The position numbers and the translations under genes are program-made. From the NCBI GenBank assembly GCA_900537125.1, contig UNRJ01000007.1:1-64000 (forward strand): 64,000 nt of DNA, given 5' to 3'. Origin of the DNA: Rhodobacteraceae bacterium Alg238-R152. Lineage in GTDB: Bacteria > Pseudomonadota > Alphaproteobacteria > Rhodobacterales > Rhodobacteraceae. This document shows, one piece after another, positions 46,696 to 56,386 of this stretch. Under the pieces are notes generated by a model, which saw nothing but the letters and a program-made list of their open reading frames with translations, was not told where the DNA came from and did no database searches. The stretch's first letter is position 1. Each line of letters starts with the position of its first letter.

Positions 46696-47592
46696 ATGGG
46701 CGACAGTACAGACGGATCTTCTAACGCAGCGCTTAGCGCGCAGCCAGAAGGCCAGAAAACAACGTCAAAAGGTTGGCTAAGCCGCCTGTTTGGCACAAGT
46801 GACACCCAAGATGTCGTGGCAGAACGCCCGGCCACTGCAATCAAGCTGGCGCCGCAGGCGCATGGCATGATGAACCTGCGCCGGATGCGGGTCGAAGATG
46901 TGGCTGTACCCAAAGCTGATATCCAAGCGGTGCCCACAACCATTTCCAAAACGGAGCTGGTAAAGCTGTTTCGCGACAGTGGCCTGACGCGTGTCCCGGT
47001 GTATGAAAATACGCTGGATACGCCGGTGGGGTTTGTGCACCTCAAAGATTTTGCGCTGCGTCATGGGTTTAATGGCGACACTGCCAGAGATTTTGACATC
47101 GCCAAAGTGCTGCGTCCGCTGTTGTTTGTGCCGCCCAGCATGTCGATTGGTGTGCTGTTGACCAAGATGCAGGCCGAGCGCCGGCACATGGCGTTGGTGA
47201 TTGATGAATACGGCGGCGTTGACGGTCTGGTGACCATTGAAGACCTGATTGAGCAGGTTATTGGGGAAATCGAAGACGAGCATGACGTCGAAGAGGCGGA
47301 CCTCTTTGTGGAGGAAAAGCCCGGCTGTTACCTCGCGCTGGCGAAAACGCCACTGGACGAGTTTGAGACCGCTGTTGGCCGTTCTTTGACCCACCATGAA
47401 GAGGTGGACCCAGAAGAAATCGATACTTTGGGGGGGCTGGTCTTTATGCTGGCGGGACATGTGCCTGCGCGCGGTGAAGTGGTTGAAAGCCCGGATGGTG
47501 TAGAGTTTGAGGTGGTGGATGCCGATCCGCGCCGGATCAAACGTCTGCGCGTGTTCCTGCCAAGCCCCAGCGTGGTGGTTCAGGATGGCTGA
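46696..47592 (+). CDS. corC: CBS/CorC-HlyC domain protein (CorC/TlyC family)
   Basis: 298 residues. Two CBS repeats (about 70-190; VPVYENTLDTPVGFVHLKD, VIDEYGGVDGLVTIEDL) and a C-terminal transporter-associated domain (about 210-290). No membrane helices, so the soluble CorC type, linked to Mg/Co efflux or membrane homeostasis. Overlaps lnt by 8 bp. Confidence 0.92.
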   Translation: MGDSTDGSSNAALSAQPEGQKTTSKGWLSRLFGTSDTQDVVAERPATAIKLAPQAHGMMNLRRMRVEDVAVPKADIQAVPTTISKTELVKLFRDSGLTRVPVYENTLDTPVGFVHLKDFALRHGFNGDTARDFDIAKVLRPLLFVPPSMSIGVLLTKMQAERRHMALVIDEYGGVDGLVTIEDLIEQVIGEIEDEHDVEEADLFVEEKPGCYLALAKTPLDEFETAVGRSLTHHEEVDPEEIDTLGGLVFMLAGHVPARGEVVESPDGVEFEVVDADPRRIKRLRVFLPSPSVVVQDG

Positions 47593-49084
47593 CGGCGCAC
47601 TGCGCCGCTGGTTGCGGGCTGTTCCTTGGAAGATGTTTGGCGTCGGGGCCGCTTTTGGACTGATAGCGGCGCTGGGTCATCCTCCCATTGGGTACACCTT
47701 TTTGACGCTGGCCGGGTTTGGCGCTGTGTTTATGGCGCTTGCGCAAAGCCAAACAGCCAAGCAGGCTTTTTGGCTTGGGTCGGGATTTGGCAGCGGATAT
47801 TTTGCGCTGGCGCTCAACTGGATCATTGAACCGTTTATTGTTGATGTCTGGCGGCATGGCTGGATGGCCCCGTTTGCCATCACCTTTTTGTCTATGGGTT
47901 TGGCGCTGTTCTGGGCTCTGGCGTTTTGGGGTGCAAAGCGGCTGCATGCTTCCGGATGGCCGGTGGTTCTCACGCTAACCTTTGCCGAATTGATCCGGGC
48001 CTATTTGTTCACCGGGTTTCCTTGGGCCATGCCCTCTTATGTGCTTGTCGACAAGCTGGTAGGGCAGGCGGCGGCCTCAGTTGGGCCCCATGGGCTGAAC
48101 GTGATGCTGTTTTGCACGGTGGCAACGGTGCTGATCAAGCGGCGCCTGGTGCGTGTACTCATCCTTGGAGTTGCATTGGCGGGCATGACGGTGCCGGTGG
48201 GAAATCTGAGCGACAGCATTGATCCCCAGCAGGATGAGAGGCCAGTTGTCCGCCTCATCCAGCCAAATGCCCCGCAACATCAAAAGTGGGATCCACAATA
48301 CGCGCGCATCTTCTTTGAGCGTTTGGTGAAATTCAGTCGCGCAGGGGAAGAGCGGCCAGACCTAATTGTTTGGCCGGAAACGGCGGTGCCGGTGTGGCTG
48401 CACAATGCGGCAAATACGCTGGGGATCATTTCCGGTGCAGCCGGAGATGTGCCTGTGGTGCTAGGCATAAACCGTGCAGAAGGGCAGCGAATTTTCAACG
48501 CGGCGGTGTTGATGGATGAAGAGGGGCGTGTGGCGCAGACCTATGACAAACATCATTTGGTGCCGTTTGGAGAGTACATTCCACTTGGCAACCTTCTGAG
48601 CAAGATTGGCATCCAAGGTTTGGCAAGCCGGAGCGGTGATGGGTTTTCGCCTGGGGCGGGGCCAACGGTGATGGATTTTGGGGCGTTGGGCAAAGCCTTG
48701 GTGCTGATCTGTTACGAAGCGGTGTTCCCACAAGATGTGTACGCGGCCCCAGAACGGCCGGACTTCATCTTGCATCTGACCAACGATGCCTGGTTTGGCA
48801 ACTTCTCCGGGCCGTATCAGCATCTGTCCCAGGCGCGGATGCGGGCGATTGAGAGTGGTTTGCCGGTGCTGCGGGCTGCCAACACAGGCGTGAGTGCGGT
48901 GATCGATGCCAAAGGGCGGGTGCTGGATGAATTGCCGCTCAATACCGAAGGATATTTGGATGCGGCGCTGCCCAAAGCGTTGCCCAAGACGATTTACGCA
49001 AAAAACGGTGATCTGCCGTTGGCCATTGTGATTGTTCTGCTGCTGTTAATAGGGCTTTTACGATGGGGGCGTGAAACTGATTGA
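47585..49084 (+). CDS. lnt: Apolipoprotein N-acyltransferase
   Basis: 499 residues from ATG 47585 inside the corC end. Several N-terminal membrane helices then a nitrilase-type domain with catalytic Glu265 (WPET), Lys322 (YDKHHLVPFGEY) and Cys376 (ICYEAVFP). Adds the third acyl chain to lipoproteins; relevant to the two lipoproteins nearby. Last gene of the miaB-lnt block. Confidence 0.95.
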   Translation: MADGALRRWLRAVPWKMFGVGAAFGLIAALGHPPIGYTFLTLAGFGAVFMALAQSQTAKQAFWLGSGFGSGYFALALNWIIEPFIVDVWRHGWMAPFAITFLSMGLALFWALAFWGAKRLHASGWPVVLTLTFAELIRAYLFTGFPWAMPSYVLVDKLVGQAAASVGPHGLNVMLFCTVATVLIKRRLVRVLILGVALAGMTVPVGNLSDSIDPQQDERPVVRLIQPNAPQHQKWDPQYARIFFERLVKFSRAGEERPDLIVWPETAVPVWLHNAANTLGIISGAAGDVPVVLGINRAEGQRIFNAAVLMDEEGRVAQTYDKHHLVPFGEYIPLGNLLSKIGIQGLASRSGDGFSPGAGPTVMDFGALGKALVLICYEAVFPQDVYAAPERPDFILHLTNDAWFGNFSGPYQHLSQARMRAIESGLPVLRAANTGVSAVIDAKGRVLDELPLNTEGYLDAALPKALPKTIYAKNGDLPLAIVIVLLLLIGLLRWGRETD

Positions 49085-49122
49085 CCCTGCTTTCACAGGG
49101 GCGTATCCCAGACTGGAATTTG

Positions 49123-49167
49123 TCGCCACAACGGCTTCCTGACGTGGCGAATTACACATACTGGAGC
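49123..49167 (+). promoter_or_regulatory. SAM/SAH riboswitch in the metK leader
   Basis: Stem TCGCCAC (49123-49129) / GTGGCGA (49144-49150) encloses the loop AACGGCTTCCTGAC. The downstream CTGGAGCA (49161-49168) can pair with the GCTTCC of the loop as a pseudoknot. This fits the SAM/SAH riboswitch consensus known from metK leaders of Rhodobacterales. The masked GGAG is the Shine-Dalgarno 7 bp from the metK ATG, so ligand binding should block translation. Confidence 0.88.
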
Positions 49168-49172
49168 ACTTC

Positions 49173-50354
49173 ATGACACGACAGAACTACACGTTTACTT
49201 CCGAAAGTGTTTCGGAAGGACATCCTGATAAGGTGTGCGATCGCATTTCCGACGCGGTATTGGACGCATTTTTGGCAGAGGAACCAGAGGCCCGTGTGGC
49301 CGCGGAGACCTTTGCCACAACAAATCGGGTGGTGATTGGCGGTGAGGTTGGTCTGTCAGACCAAGAAAAGCTGCATGATTACATGGAGCGTATCGATGAT
49401 ATCGCGCGCGCCTGTATCAAGGACATCGGCTACGAGCAGGAAAAGTTTCACCACGAGACCGTAGAGATCACCAATCTGTTGCACGAGCAGTCGGCGCATA
49501 TTGCGCAGGGCGTGGATGCGGACGGCGATAAAGATGAAGGTGCAGGTGATCAGGGGATCATGTTTGGCTATGCCACAACTGAAACTGATGCGCTGATGCC
49601 AGCTCCAATCCAGTATGCACACGCGATCCTGCGCCGTTTGGCGGAAGTACGTAAGTCTGGTCAGGAGCCAACGCTTGGCCCCGATGCGAAGTCGCAGCTG
49701 TCCGTGCTTTACGATGGCGGCAAGCCGGTCGGCGTGAGTTCCATTGTGTTGTCGACACAGCATTTGGATGAGACCATGACCAGCGCCGACGTGCGCGCGG
49801 TTGTGGAACCCTACATTCGCGAGACGCTGCCTGATGGCTGGATCAACGATGCAACCGCGTGGCATGTGAACCCAACTGGCAAATTTGTGATTGGTGGCCC
49901 TGATGGGGACGCCGGTCTGACCGGTCGCAAGATCATCGTGGACACTTACGGCGGCGCAGCCCCGCATGGGGGCGGAGCCTTCTCCGGCAAAGATCCAACA
50001 AAAGTTGACCGGTCCGCAGCCTACGTGGCGCGTTATTTGGCTAAAAACGTTGTGGCCGCTGACATGTCAGAGCGCTGCACCATTCAGCTGTCGTATGCAA
50101 TTGGTGTGTCTGAGCCATTGTCGATCTATGCCGACACGCATGGCACGGGCGACGTCGCACCAGCTGACATCGAAAAAGCCATTCGCAACGTGATGTGCCT
50201 GACACCGCGCGGCATTCGCGAGAAGCTACAATTGAACAAACCCATCTATGAGCGCACCGCCGCGTATGGCCACTTTGGCCGCGCACCAAGTGAAGATGGT
50301 GGCTTCAGCTGGGAACGTACCGATCTGGTTGAGGATCTGAAAAAAGCCATCTGA
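49173..50354 (+). CDS. metK: S-adenosylmethionine synthetase
   Basis: 393 residues. Motifs: [40 protein letters not shown]. Makes SAM from Met and ATP. Regulated by the riboswitch just upstream; followed by a terminator. Confidence 0.98.
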   Translation: MTRQNYTFTSESVSEGHPDKVCDRISDAVLDAFLAEEPEARVAAETFATTNRVVIGGEVGLSDQEKLHDYMERIDDIARACIKDIGYEQEKFHHETVEITNLLHEQSAHIAQGVDADGDKDEGAGDQGIMFGYATTETDALMPAPIQYAHAILRRLAEVRKSGQEPTLGPDAKSQLSVLYDGGKPVGVSSIVLSTQHLDETMTSADVRAVVEPYIRETLPDGWINDATAWHVNPTGKFVIGGPDGDAGLTGRKIIVDTYGGAAPHGGGAFSGKDPTKVDRSAAYVARYLAKNVVAADMSERCTIQLSYAIGVSEPLSIYADTHGTGDVAPADIEKAIRNVMCLTPRGIREKLQLNKPIYERTAAYGHFGRAPSEDGGFSWERTDLVEDLKKAI

Positions 50355-50376
50355 TCTGCGAATTTTGTAAGTTTGG

Positions 50377-50407
50377 AAAGCCCGCCGATGAGAATTGGCG
50401 GGCTTTT
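50377..50407 (+). terminator. Intrinsic terminator after metK
   Basis: 10-bp stem AAAGCCCGCC/GGCGGGCTTT plus short T tract. Confidence 0.88.
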
Positions 50408-50509
50408 CTATGCTTGAGGCAAAGTGACCGCGCTGGTGCCCCTACGGAAGTCTTTGGAATTGCACTGGACTTGTGCCACGGTTCCGCCGGGAAATGAGAG
50501 GAATGCGCG

Positions 50510-51364
50510 ATGTTGATCGATGTGGCTTTGCCGCTGTCGTTGGCGATTATTATGTTTTCGCTCGGATTTGGGCTGACTTTTTCTGACTTTGGCCGGGTAC
50601 TGACCATGCCCAAGGCGGTGATTGTTGGCGTTCTCTTGCAGGTGATGGCCGTACCCGCTGTGGCGTATCTAATGGTGTCGTTCACATCTCTGCCACCCGC
50701 GATGGCCTTTGGGGTAATGCTGCTGTCGTTTTGCCCCGGGGGAGTGACCTCCAGCATTTTGACCAAACTGGCTGGGGGAACCGTGGCTTTGTCGATCACG
50801 CTCACCGCAGTGGTGAGCTTGTTGTCGGTGGTCACGGTGCCTGCGCTGGTAGGCTGGGCGGCAACCACATTCTTGGGTGGCGATGCGCCTGTAATCAACG
50901 TGACGGCGATTGGCATGAGTATGTTTGTGATTACGGCTATTCCGGTGGCAATAGGCGTGCTGCTGCGATTTGTGGCGCCAACGTTTGCAAACACCAATGA
51001 ACGCCGTGTTTCGGCGGTGGCGTTGGTGCTGTTTGTGGTGATTGTTATGGCGGCACTGGCCACCAATTGGGACATGTTTGTCGCCAACATTGGTGGGCTG
51101 GGACCGATCCTTATGACGCTCAACGTGGTGCTGTTGATTGCCGGTGTTGTGGTGGCGCGGACGTTGGGGTTGTCTGGGCCGGATGGGCTGTGCATCTCGG
51201 TGGAAATGGGTGTGCAGAACGCGGCTCTGGGCATTGCTGTGGCTGGGTTAATCGCGCAAACAGGCGGCATTCCTGAGTATGCCATTCCGGCGGCGGTCTA
51301 CGGGATCACCATGTATCTTGTGACGCTTCCAGGCATGTTTATCCTGCGTAAGATTTTTGGCTGA
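50510..51364 (+). CDS. Bile acid:sodium symporter (BASS) family transporter
   Basis: 284 residues with about nine hydrophobic segments. Family signature regions: LSFCPGGVTSSILTKLAGG (the G/N-rich crossover) and VEMGVQNAALGIAVA. Transports organic acids or similar anions with sodium. It sits between metK and trmB, which are commonly adjacent in this group. Confidence 0.85.
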   Translation: MLIDVALPLSLAIIMFSLGFGLTFSDFGRVLTMPKAVIVGVLLQVMAVPAVAYLMVSFTSLPPAMAFGVMLLSFCPGGVTSSILTKLAGGTVALSITLTAVVSLLSVVTVPALVGWAATTFLGGDAPVINVTAIGMSMFVITAIPVAIGVLLRFVAPTFANTNERRVSAVALVLFVVIVMAALATNWDMFVANIGGLGPILMTLNVVLLIAGVVVARTLGLSGPDGLCISVEMGVQNAALGIAVAGLIAQTGGIPEYAIPAAVYGITMYLVTLPGMFILRKIFG

Positions 51365-51422
51365 ACTTGACCTTTGTCGCCGGTTTGGGCAAAGGCTGAT
51401 CCGCAGCATAAGGTAATTTGGC

Positions 51423-52160
51423 ATGTCCGACGACAAACACCCAGGCAAAGATCCAGGCAGACACGCAAGCGGTGCACCGTGGCGCAACTTCTATGGGCGC
51501 TTCAAAGGCAAAAGTCTGCGTCCGAACCAAGAGGCCTATCTGGACGAAGATCTGGCGGCGTTGTCACCCGGAAAGGTTGGCTGGGATGTCAACCCGGAGC
51601 GAGATGATCTCGACCTTGAGGTGCTGTTTGGTGGCAAAGATGTCTGGCTGGAGGTTGGCTTTGGCGGCGGCGAGCACATGGTGCATCAAGCAGTGCAGAA
51701 CCCAGATGTGGGCATCATTGGGTGTGAGCCTTACATCAATGGCGTGGCCATGTTGTTGGGTAAAATCCGTGCAGCTGGCGCGGAGAACATCAAGGTGCAT
51801 CCCGGTGATGCACGCGACATGTTTGACGTGCTGCCTGATGAAAGCCTAAGCCGCGCGTTTTTGCTTTACCCTGATCCTTGGCCAAAGAAACGTCATCACC
51901 GTCGGCGTTTTGTGACGCCGGAACATCTGGAGCCTTTGTCGCGTAAGTTGAAGCCCGGCGCGATTTTCCGGGTGGCGACGGATATTGAAGATTACGTGCG
52001 CCAGACGTTGGAAGAAGTGCCGCGTCAGGGATTTGAATGGTTGGCGGAGAAGCCTGAGGATTGGCGCGAGCCGTGGGGCGATTGGATTTCCACGCGTTAT
52101 GAGCAGAAGGCCTTTCGCGAAGGGCGTACGCCGCATTACCTGACTTTTCGAAAGACGTAG
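51423..52160 (+). CDS. trmB: tRNA (guanine-N7-)-methyltransferase
   Basis: 245 residues. LEVGFGGGEHM (SAM site) and LYPDPWPKKRHHRRRF (TrmB signature). Forms m7G46 in tRNA. Confidence 0.95.
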   Translation: MSDDKHPGKDPGRHASGAPWRNFYGRFKGKSLRPNQEAYLDEDLAALSPGKVGWDVNPERDDLDLEVLFGGKDVWLEVGFGGGEHMVHQAVQNPDVGIIGCEPYINGVAMLLGKIRAAGAENIKVHPGDARDMFDVLPDESLSRAFLLYPDPWPKKRHHRRRFVTPEHLEPLSRKLKPGAIFRVATDIEDYVRQTLEEVPRQGFEWLAEKPEDWREPWGDWISTRYEQKAFREGRTPHYLTFRKT

Positions 52161-52199
52161 CAATCATGGGCAACGCGCACTGCACAGGTAGTTTTTCAC

Positions 52200-53051
52200 A
52201 TGAGTGACGCGTTGCTTTCCCGCTTTGGAATGACTGAAAGCGCCTTTTTGGGCGGAGGGGTCGAAGCGGATGTCTTTTTAATCGACAAGCAGTCCGTGCT
52301 GCGGATCGAGAAACCTGGGCGCGATCCAAAAGCAGCGCAACACCGGGTCGATTTACTTTCAAAGCTTACCAATGCGCAGTTTTCGGTACCCAAGGTGCGT
52401 GAGTTTGATGTCCTAGAGGGCGTGGCCTTCACTGTGGAAGACAGGCTGGAAGGTGAGCCGATGTCTCAAACCCTAAAAACCCTACACGGCGGTGCGCGGC
52501 AAGATTTGATACTAGATTATCTTGATGTGTCTCTGCAGGTGGGCGACCTGATGACCGTCAGTTCCGGCGCGGAATTTGGCGAGCTGGGCACAGCTGTCCC
52601 CATACGCCGCAAACGGTTTCATGACTTCCTTAGGGCGCGTGCGGAAGCCTCGTTGGCCGTTAAGTCACTTGATGTCGATCTTGACTCAATTTTGTCCCAG
52701 GTAGAGTCTCCGGAAAACGCAGCGCTCGTGCATTTGGATTACTGCCCGTCCAACGTGCTTTGTGAGGGAAACAGGATCACGGCAGTTTTGGATTTTGGTG
52801 GGACCTCCATTTTGGGGGCCGATATGTTCAATCCGGTGGTCGCCAAGCTGTTTCTGACGCCAGCTATAACCCCACAAGCAACGCCATCTGATCTCAATCT
52901 GGCAAGCGAATGGCTTACTTCACATACTCCGCAAGACGTCCAAGATGCGGTCACGGAGTGGCTGGCCTGCTATTGGTCATTTTGTGGAACAAATGAAGCG
53001 TTACCGCTGTACCAATGGTGTCTTAGGACGCTTGGGCTGCGGGGCGGTTAG
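52200..53051 (+). CDS. Aminoglycoside phosphotransferase (APH)-family kinase
   Basis: 283 residues. Catalytic loop LDYCPSNVL (HxDxxxxN type) and VLDFGGTSILGADMFN (DFG-like). Weak Shine-Dalgarno before the ATG. The family also covers choline, homoserine and fructosamine kinases, so a resistance function should not be assumed. Confidence 0.75.
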   Translation: MSDALLSRFGMTESAFLGGGVEADVFLIDKQSVLRIEKPGRDPKAAQHRVDLLSKLTNAQFSVPKVREFDVLEGVAFTVEDRLEGEPMSQTLKTLHGGARQDLILDYLDVSLQVGDLMTVSSGAEFGELGTAVPIRRKRFHDFLRARAEASLAVKSLDVDLDSILSQVESPENAALVHLDYCPSNVLCEGNRITAVLDFGGTSILGADMFNPVVAKLFLTPAITPQATPSDLNLASEWLTSHTPQDVQDAVTEWLACYWSFCGTNEALPLYQWCLRTLGLRGG

Positions 53052-53102
53052 TCGGCGATATCTCTGCTGTCATCGGTGGGGCGGACTGTGTGCGTTCATT
53101 TC

Positions 53103-53128
53103 TTGCAGACGTAATATTCGAAGTGCAA
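53103..53128. promoter_or_regulatory. 26-bp dyad upstream of aroA
   Basis: TTGCA-N5-AATATT-N5-TGCAA is fully symmetric at the outer and central blocks, 66 bp before the aroA start. Candidate operator; no known consensus matched. Confidence 0.35.
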
Positions 53129-53193
53129 ACGTCATGGACCTTAGCCATTTGTTGCGCTAACAGCGTTGGCAAAAGCAATAAGGATGACGCGCT

Positions 53194-54540
53194 ATGTCTG
53201 GCCACGGCACCCCAATTCCGATGACTTCTTCTCCTTGCGGCCCGCTCTCTGGTGAGGCGCATGTACCTGGCGATAAGTCGATCAGCCACCGCAGCCTGAT
53301 CCTTGGTGCCATGGCCGTTGGTGAGACCAAAATCTCCGGCCTGCTAGAAGGTGAAGATGTGCTCGACACCGGCAAAGCCATGGCGGCGTTTGGCGCAGAG
53401 GTGATCAACCACGGTGAGGGCAATTGGTCTGTGCACGGCGTTGGTGTTGGCGGATTCGCAGAGCCCGACAATGTGATTGACTGCGGCAACTCAGGCACCG
53501 GCGTGCGGCTAATCATGGGGGCAATGGCGAGCAGCGACATCACGGTGACATTTACCGGTGATGCGAGCCTCAACAGCCGTCCGATGGCGCGGGTGACGGA
53601 CCCAATTGCATTGTTTGGCGCGACCTCGGTGGGGCGCTCCGGCGGGCGCTTGCCGATGACGATTGTTGGGGCAAAAGATGCGGTGCCCGCGCGCTACGAA
53701 GTGCCTATGCCGTCTGCGCAAGTGAAGTCGGCGGTGCTTCTGGCTGGTCTAAATGCGCCGGGACAAACTGTGGTGATCGAGAAAGAAGCCACACGGGATC
53801 ACACCGAACGCATGTTGGCTGGCTTTGGTGCGGAGATATCGGTGGAAGAAACCGAAGAGGGGCGTGTGATCACCCTGACCGGTCAGCCGGAGCTGAAGCC
53901 GCAGACAATTGTGGTGCCACGTGACCCAAGCTCGGCGGCTTTTCCAGTTTGTGCAGCAATCATCACGCCGGGCTCGGACGTGTTGGTGCCTAATATCGGC
54001 TTGAACCCAACTCGTGCAGGTCTGTTTTATGCGTTGCAGGCGATGAACGCGGACCTGACGTTTGAGAACGAGCGCGAAGAAGGTGGGGAGCCTGTGGCGG
54101 ACTTGCGGGCACGGTTCTCGCCTGATCTTACGGGCGCTGAGATCGACCCGGCGCGAGCGGCCAGCATGATTGACGAATATCCGGTGCTGTCTGTGGTGGC
54201 TTCCTTTGCCAAAGGCGACACGGTCATGAAAGGCGTAAAAGAGCTGCGCGTGAAAGAAAGCGACCGGATTGATGCCATGGCCAAAGGTCTGCGCGCCAAT
54301 GGTGTGGAGGTTGATGAGGGTGACGATTGGTGGATCGTGAAAGGGCTGGGGCATGGCAATGTGCCGGGTGGCGCGACCTGTGAGAGCCATTTGGATCACC
54401 GTATTGCCATGAGCTTTATGGTGATGGGCATGGCCACACAACAGCCGGTCAGCTTGGACGACGGCAGCCCGATTGCCACGTCGTTTCCGATTTTTGAGCC
54501 GTTGATGTCTGGGCTTGGTGCGCAGGTCACGCGGACTTAA
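53194..54540 (+). CDS. aroA: 5-enolpyruvylshikimate-3-phosphate synthase (class II-like)
   Basis: 448 residues. Lys28 in [21 protein letters not shown] and DEYP segments match class II enzymes (Agrobacterium CP4 type). The glycine that is Ala100 in CP4 is Gly101 here (GNSGTG). Sixth step of the shikimate pathway. Starts the aroA-cmk-rpsA series. Confidence 0.96.
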   Translation: MSGHGTPIPMTSSPCGPLSGEAHVPGDKSISHRSLILGAMAVGETKISGLLEGEDVLDTGKAMAAFGAEVINHGEGNWSVHGVGVGGFAEPDNVIDCGNSGTGVRLIMGAMASSDITVTFTGDASLNSRPMARVTDPIALFGATSVGRSGGRLPMTIVGAKDAVPARYEVPMPSAQVKSAVLLAGLNAPGQTVVIEKEATRDHTERMLAGFGAEISVEETEEGRVITLTGQPELKPQTIVVPRDPSSAAFPVCAAIITPGSDVLVPNIGLNPTRAGLFYALQAMNADLTFENEREEGGEPVADLRARFSPDLTGAEIDPARAASMIDEYPVLSVVASFAKGDTVMKGVKELRVKESDRIDAMAKGLRANGVEVDEGDDWWIVKGLGHGNVPGGATCESHLDHRIAMSFMVMGMATQQPVSLDDGSPIATSFPIFEPLMSGLGAQVTRT

Positions 54541-54586
54541 GACACAAGTCGTTGCCTCAGGCTGCAGCTTTTTGTTGATTTTGGCG

Positions 54587-54610
54587 AAGCCCCGGTCATG
54601 ATCGGGGCTT
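54587..54610 (+). terminator. Hairpin after aroA
   Basis: AAGCCCCG/CGGGGCTT stem, no T tract. Possibly a weak terminator; it overlaps an ATG at 54598, so that start is unlikely for the next gene. Confidence 0.5.
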
Positions 54611-54633
54611 ACGTCATTTGTGGGCCTTATTGC

Positions 54634-55146
54634 ATGAGCTACATTCAGCGGGTTTTCTGGGTCAGTTTTGCCGCAGCAACCGCCATCTATCTGGTGATGG
54701 TGTTCTGGACCATGCCAACCATCAGTGCCGCCGCAGGAGGCTTGGTGCCTTTTGATATGCGGCCCCTTGGCTATACGCCGGAGGAGGCGCGCGGGTTCTT
54801 GTCGGCGCTGACAGCGGAGGGGCGGGAGTTTTATATCACGGTGCAGCAGCGGCTGGATTTGGTGTATCCGGCGCTGCTGGGCATTATGCTGATTGTTGGC
54901 TTTCAAAGCCTGTACCAGCGGCCTTGGAGCATGGTGTTCTCGTTTGTTGCGCTGATCATGGTGTCTGCGGACTATCTGGAGAATTACATGGTCGCGACCA
55001 TGCTGCACATTGGTCCGGAAGCGGTGGAAGACAACGTTGTTGCCTTTGCCAGTTTCTGGACGCGGTGCAAATCGGCGGCAGCCACAGTTGCTTTTGTTGG
55101 GCTTTTGGCGGGCGCCGTGATGCAGATTCGCCGTCGGTGGGCGTAA
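54634..55146 (+). CDS. Small multi-span membrane protein, unknown
   Basis: 170 residues from ATG 54634. Hydrophobic segments at about 8-28, 85-103, 110-127 and 145-163, with a conserved-looking loop after the first (MPTISAAAGGLVPFDMRP). No family recognised. Lies between aroA and cmk, all on the + strand. Confidence 0.7.
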   Translation: MSYIQRVFWVSFAAATAIYLVMVFWTMPTISAAAGGLVPFDMRPLGYTPEEARGFLSALTAEGREFYITVQQRLDLVYPALLGIMLIVGFQSLYQRPWSMVFSFVALIMVSADYLENYMVATMLHIGPEAVEDNVVAFASFWTRCKSAAATVAFVGLLAGAVMQIRRRWA

Positions 55147-55231
55147 ACTGGCCAAGGAAAGTGCCTGCATCTTGCGCTGGCGTCCTTGGATCGGTAGAGC
55201 GGCTGGGATTTGAGAAAAGGCAGGGCAAGAC

Positions 55232-55846
55232 ATGCGGTTTACCATTGCGATTGATGGGCCAGCGGCGGCAGGCAAAGGCACAATTTCCAAAGCAGTGGCT
55301 GCGCATTATGGCTTTGCCCAACTGGACACCGGTTTGCTGTATCGCGCTGTTGGTGCCCGAACGCTGGACGGAACGGATCCAATTGAAGCCGCCAAAGCCC
55401 TGACCGCTGAAGATCTTGATGCAGACAACCTGCGCACGCCAGAGGTGGCGCAAGCGGCCAGTAAGGTGGCGGTGATTGGTGAGGTTCGGGCCGCGTTGGT
55501 GGACTTTCAGCGGGCGTTTGCGCGGCGTGCCGGTGGGGCGGTGCTGGATGGGCGTGACATTGGCACGGTGATTTGCCCCAATGCCGAAGCCAAACTGTTT
55601 GTCACCGCCAGTGCCGAGGTGCGGTCAGAGCGCCGGTATCTGGAGCTTGTTGGCAAAGGCACCGAGATTGATCGCGAGACCGTATTGGCAGACGTAAAAG
55701 AACGTGACGCGCGGGATATGGAGCGGGCTGAAGCACCGTTGAAACCAGCCGAGGACGCGGTGTTGATCGACACCTCCGATTTGGCCATTGAGGCAGCCAT
55801 CGCGGCGGCCGTAGCGGCGATTGACAAGCTGCGCCCAGCAGAGTGA
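55232..55846 (+). CDS. cmk: Cytidylate kinase
   Basis: 204 residues. P-loop [18 protein letters not shown], and [12 protein letters not shown]. Phosphorylates CMP and dCMP. Middle gene of the aroA-cmk-rpsA order. Confidence 0.97.
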   Translation: MRFTIAIDGPAAAGKGTISKAVAAHYGFAQLDTGLLYRAVGARTLDGTDPIEAAKALTAEDLDADNLRTPEVAQAASKVAVIGEVRAALVDFQRAFARRAGGAVLDGRDIGTVICPNAEAKLFVTASAEVRSERRYLELVGKGTEIDRETVLADVKERDARDMERAEAPLKPAEDAVLIDTSDLAIEAAIAAAVAAIDKLRPAE

Positions 55847-55857
55847 ACCGTGCCTGA

Positions 55858-56244
55858 TCAGGCGGACTTCTTCTCATCTGCTTGCAGATCATAATCCGCG
55901 CGGGCCTCGTCGATGTTGGGCAGGTTGTCCAACGCCCAGGTGCCAAGCGTTTTGACTGGCTCATAGAAAGAATAGCCCAGCTCTGTGAGGGCGTATTCCA
56001 CCTTGGGTGGGATGGTCGGGTGGTAGGTGCGGTTGACCAGCCCGTCACGCTCCAGCTCCCGCAGTTTCAAAGACAACATGCGTTGGGAAATGCCAAGGTG
56101 GCGCTTCAACTCATTGAAGCGCAGCACTTTGTATTGCGCCAATGAGAGCACGATCAGCACCGACCAGCGGTCGCCGACGCGGCCCAGAACCTCATTGATG
56201 CGGGAACATTGCGGGCAGCCTTGATGGGCGGACTTCTCAGGCAT
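55858..56244 (-). CDS. HxlR-family winged-helix regulator
   Basis: 128 residues from ATG 56244 (GAGAGGAAC upstream). N-terminal CPQC, as in redox-sensing HypR/YodB-type members, then HTH RFNELKRHLGISQRMLSLKLREL. Divergent from the nitroreductase gene, its probable target. Between the genes, AAGTATACC and GGTACCTT form an imperfect inverted repeat (about 56319-56346). Confidence 0.88.
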   Translation of the reverse strand: MPEKSAHQGCPQCSRINEVLGRVGDRWSVLIVLSLAQYKVLRFNELKRHLGISQRMLSLKLRELERDGLVNRTYHPTIPPKVEYALTELGYSFYEPVKTLGTWALDNLPNIDEARADYDLQADEKKSA

Positions 56245-56386
56245 GGCGGTTCCTCTCGTGTAACCGGGTCTCAGACATGTGCCTTCTTGTGGCGATTTCT
56301 GGTGCCACTTATATCTCAGGTGTCGAAAGTATACCACCCTCGACCACGGTACCTTCTACCTGCCCGCAACAAGGACAACAGAGCAT

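Noticed and set aside
52200-53051. Aminoglycoside-resistance gene
   Set aside because: Only the general APH kinase fold is seen; the family includes many metabolic kinases and nothing here indicates resistance.
53749-55290. 513-aa minus-strand open frame opposite aroA and the downstream genes
   Set aside because: Antisense shadow of aroA; composition and motifs are not protein-like.
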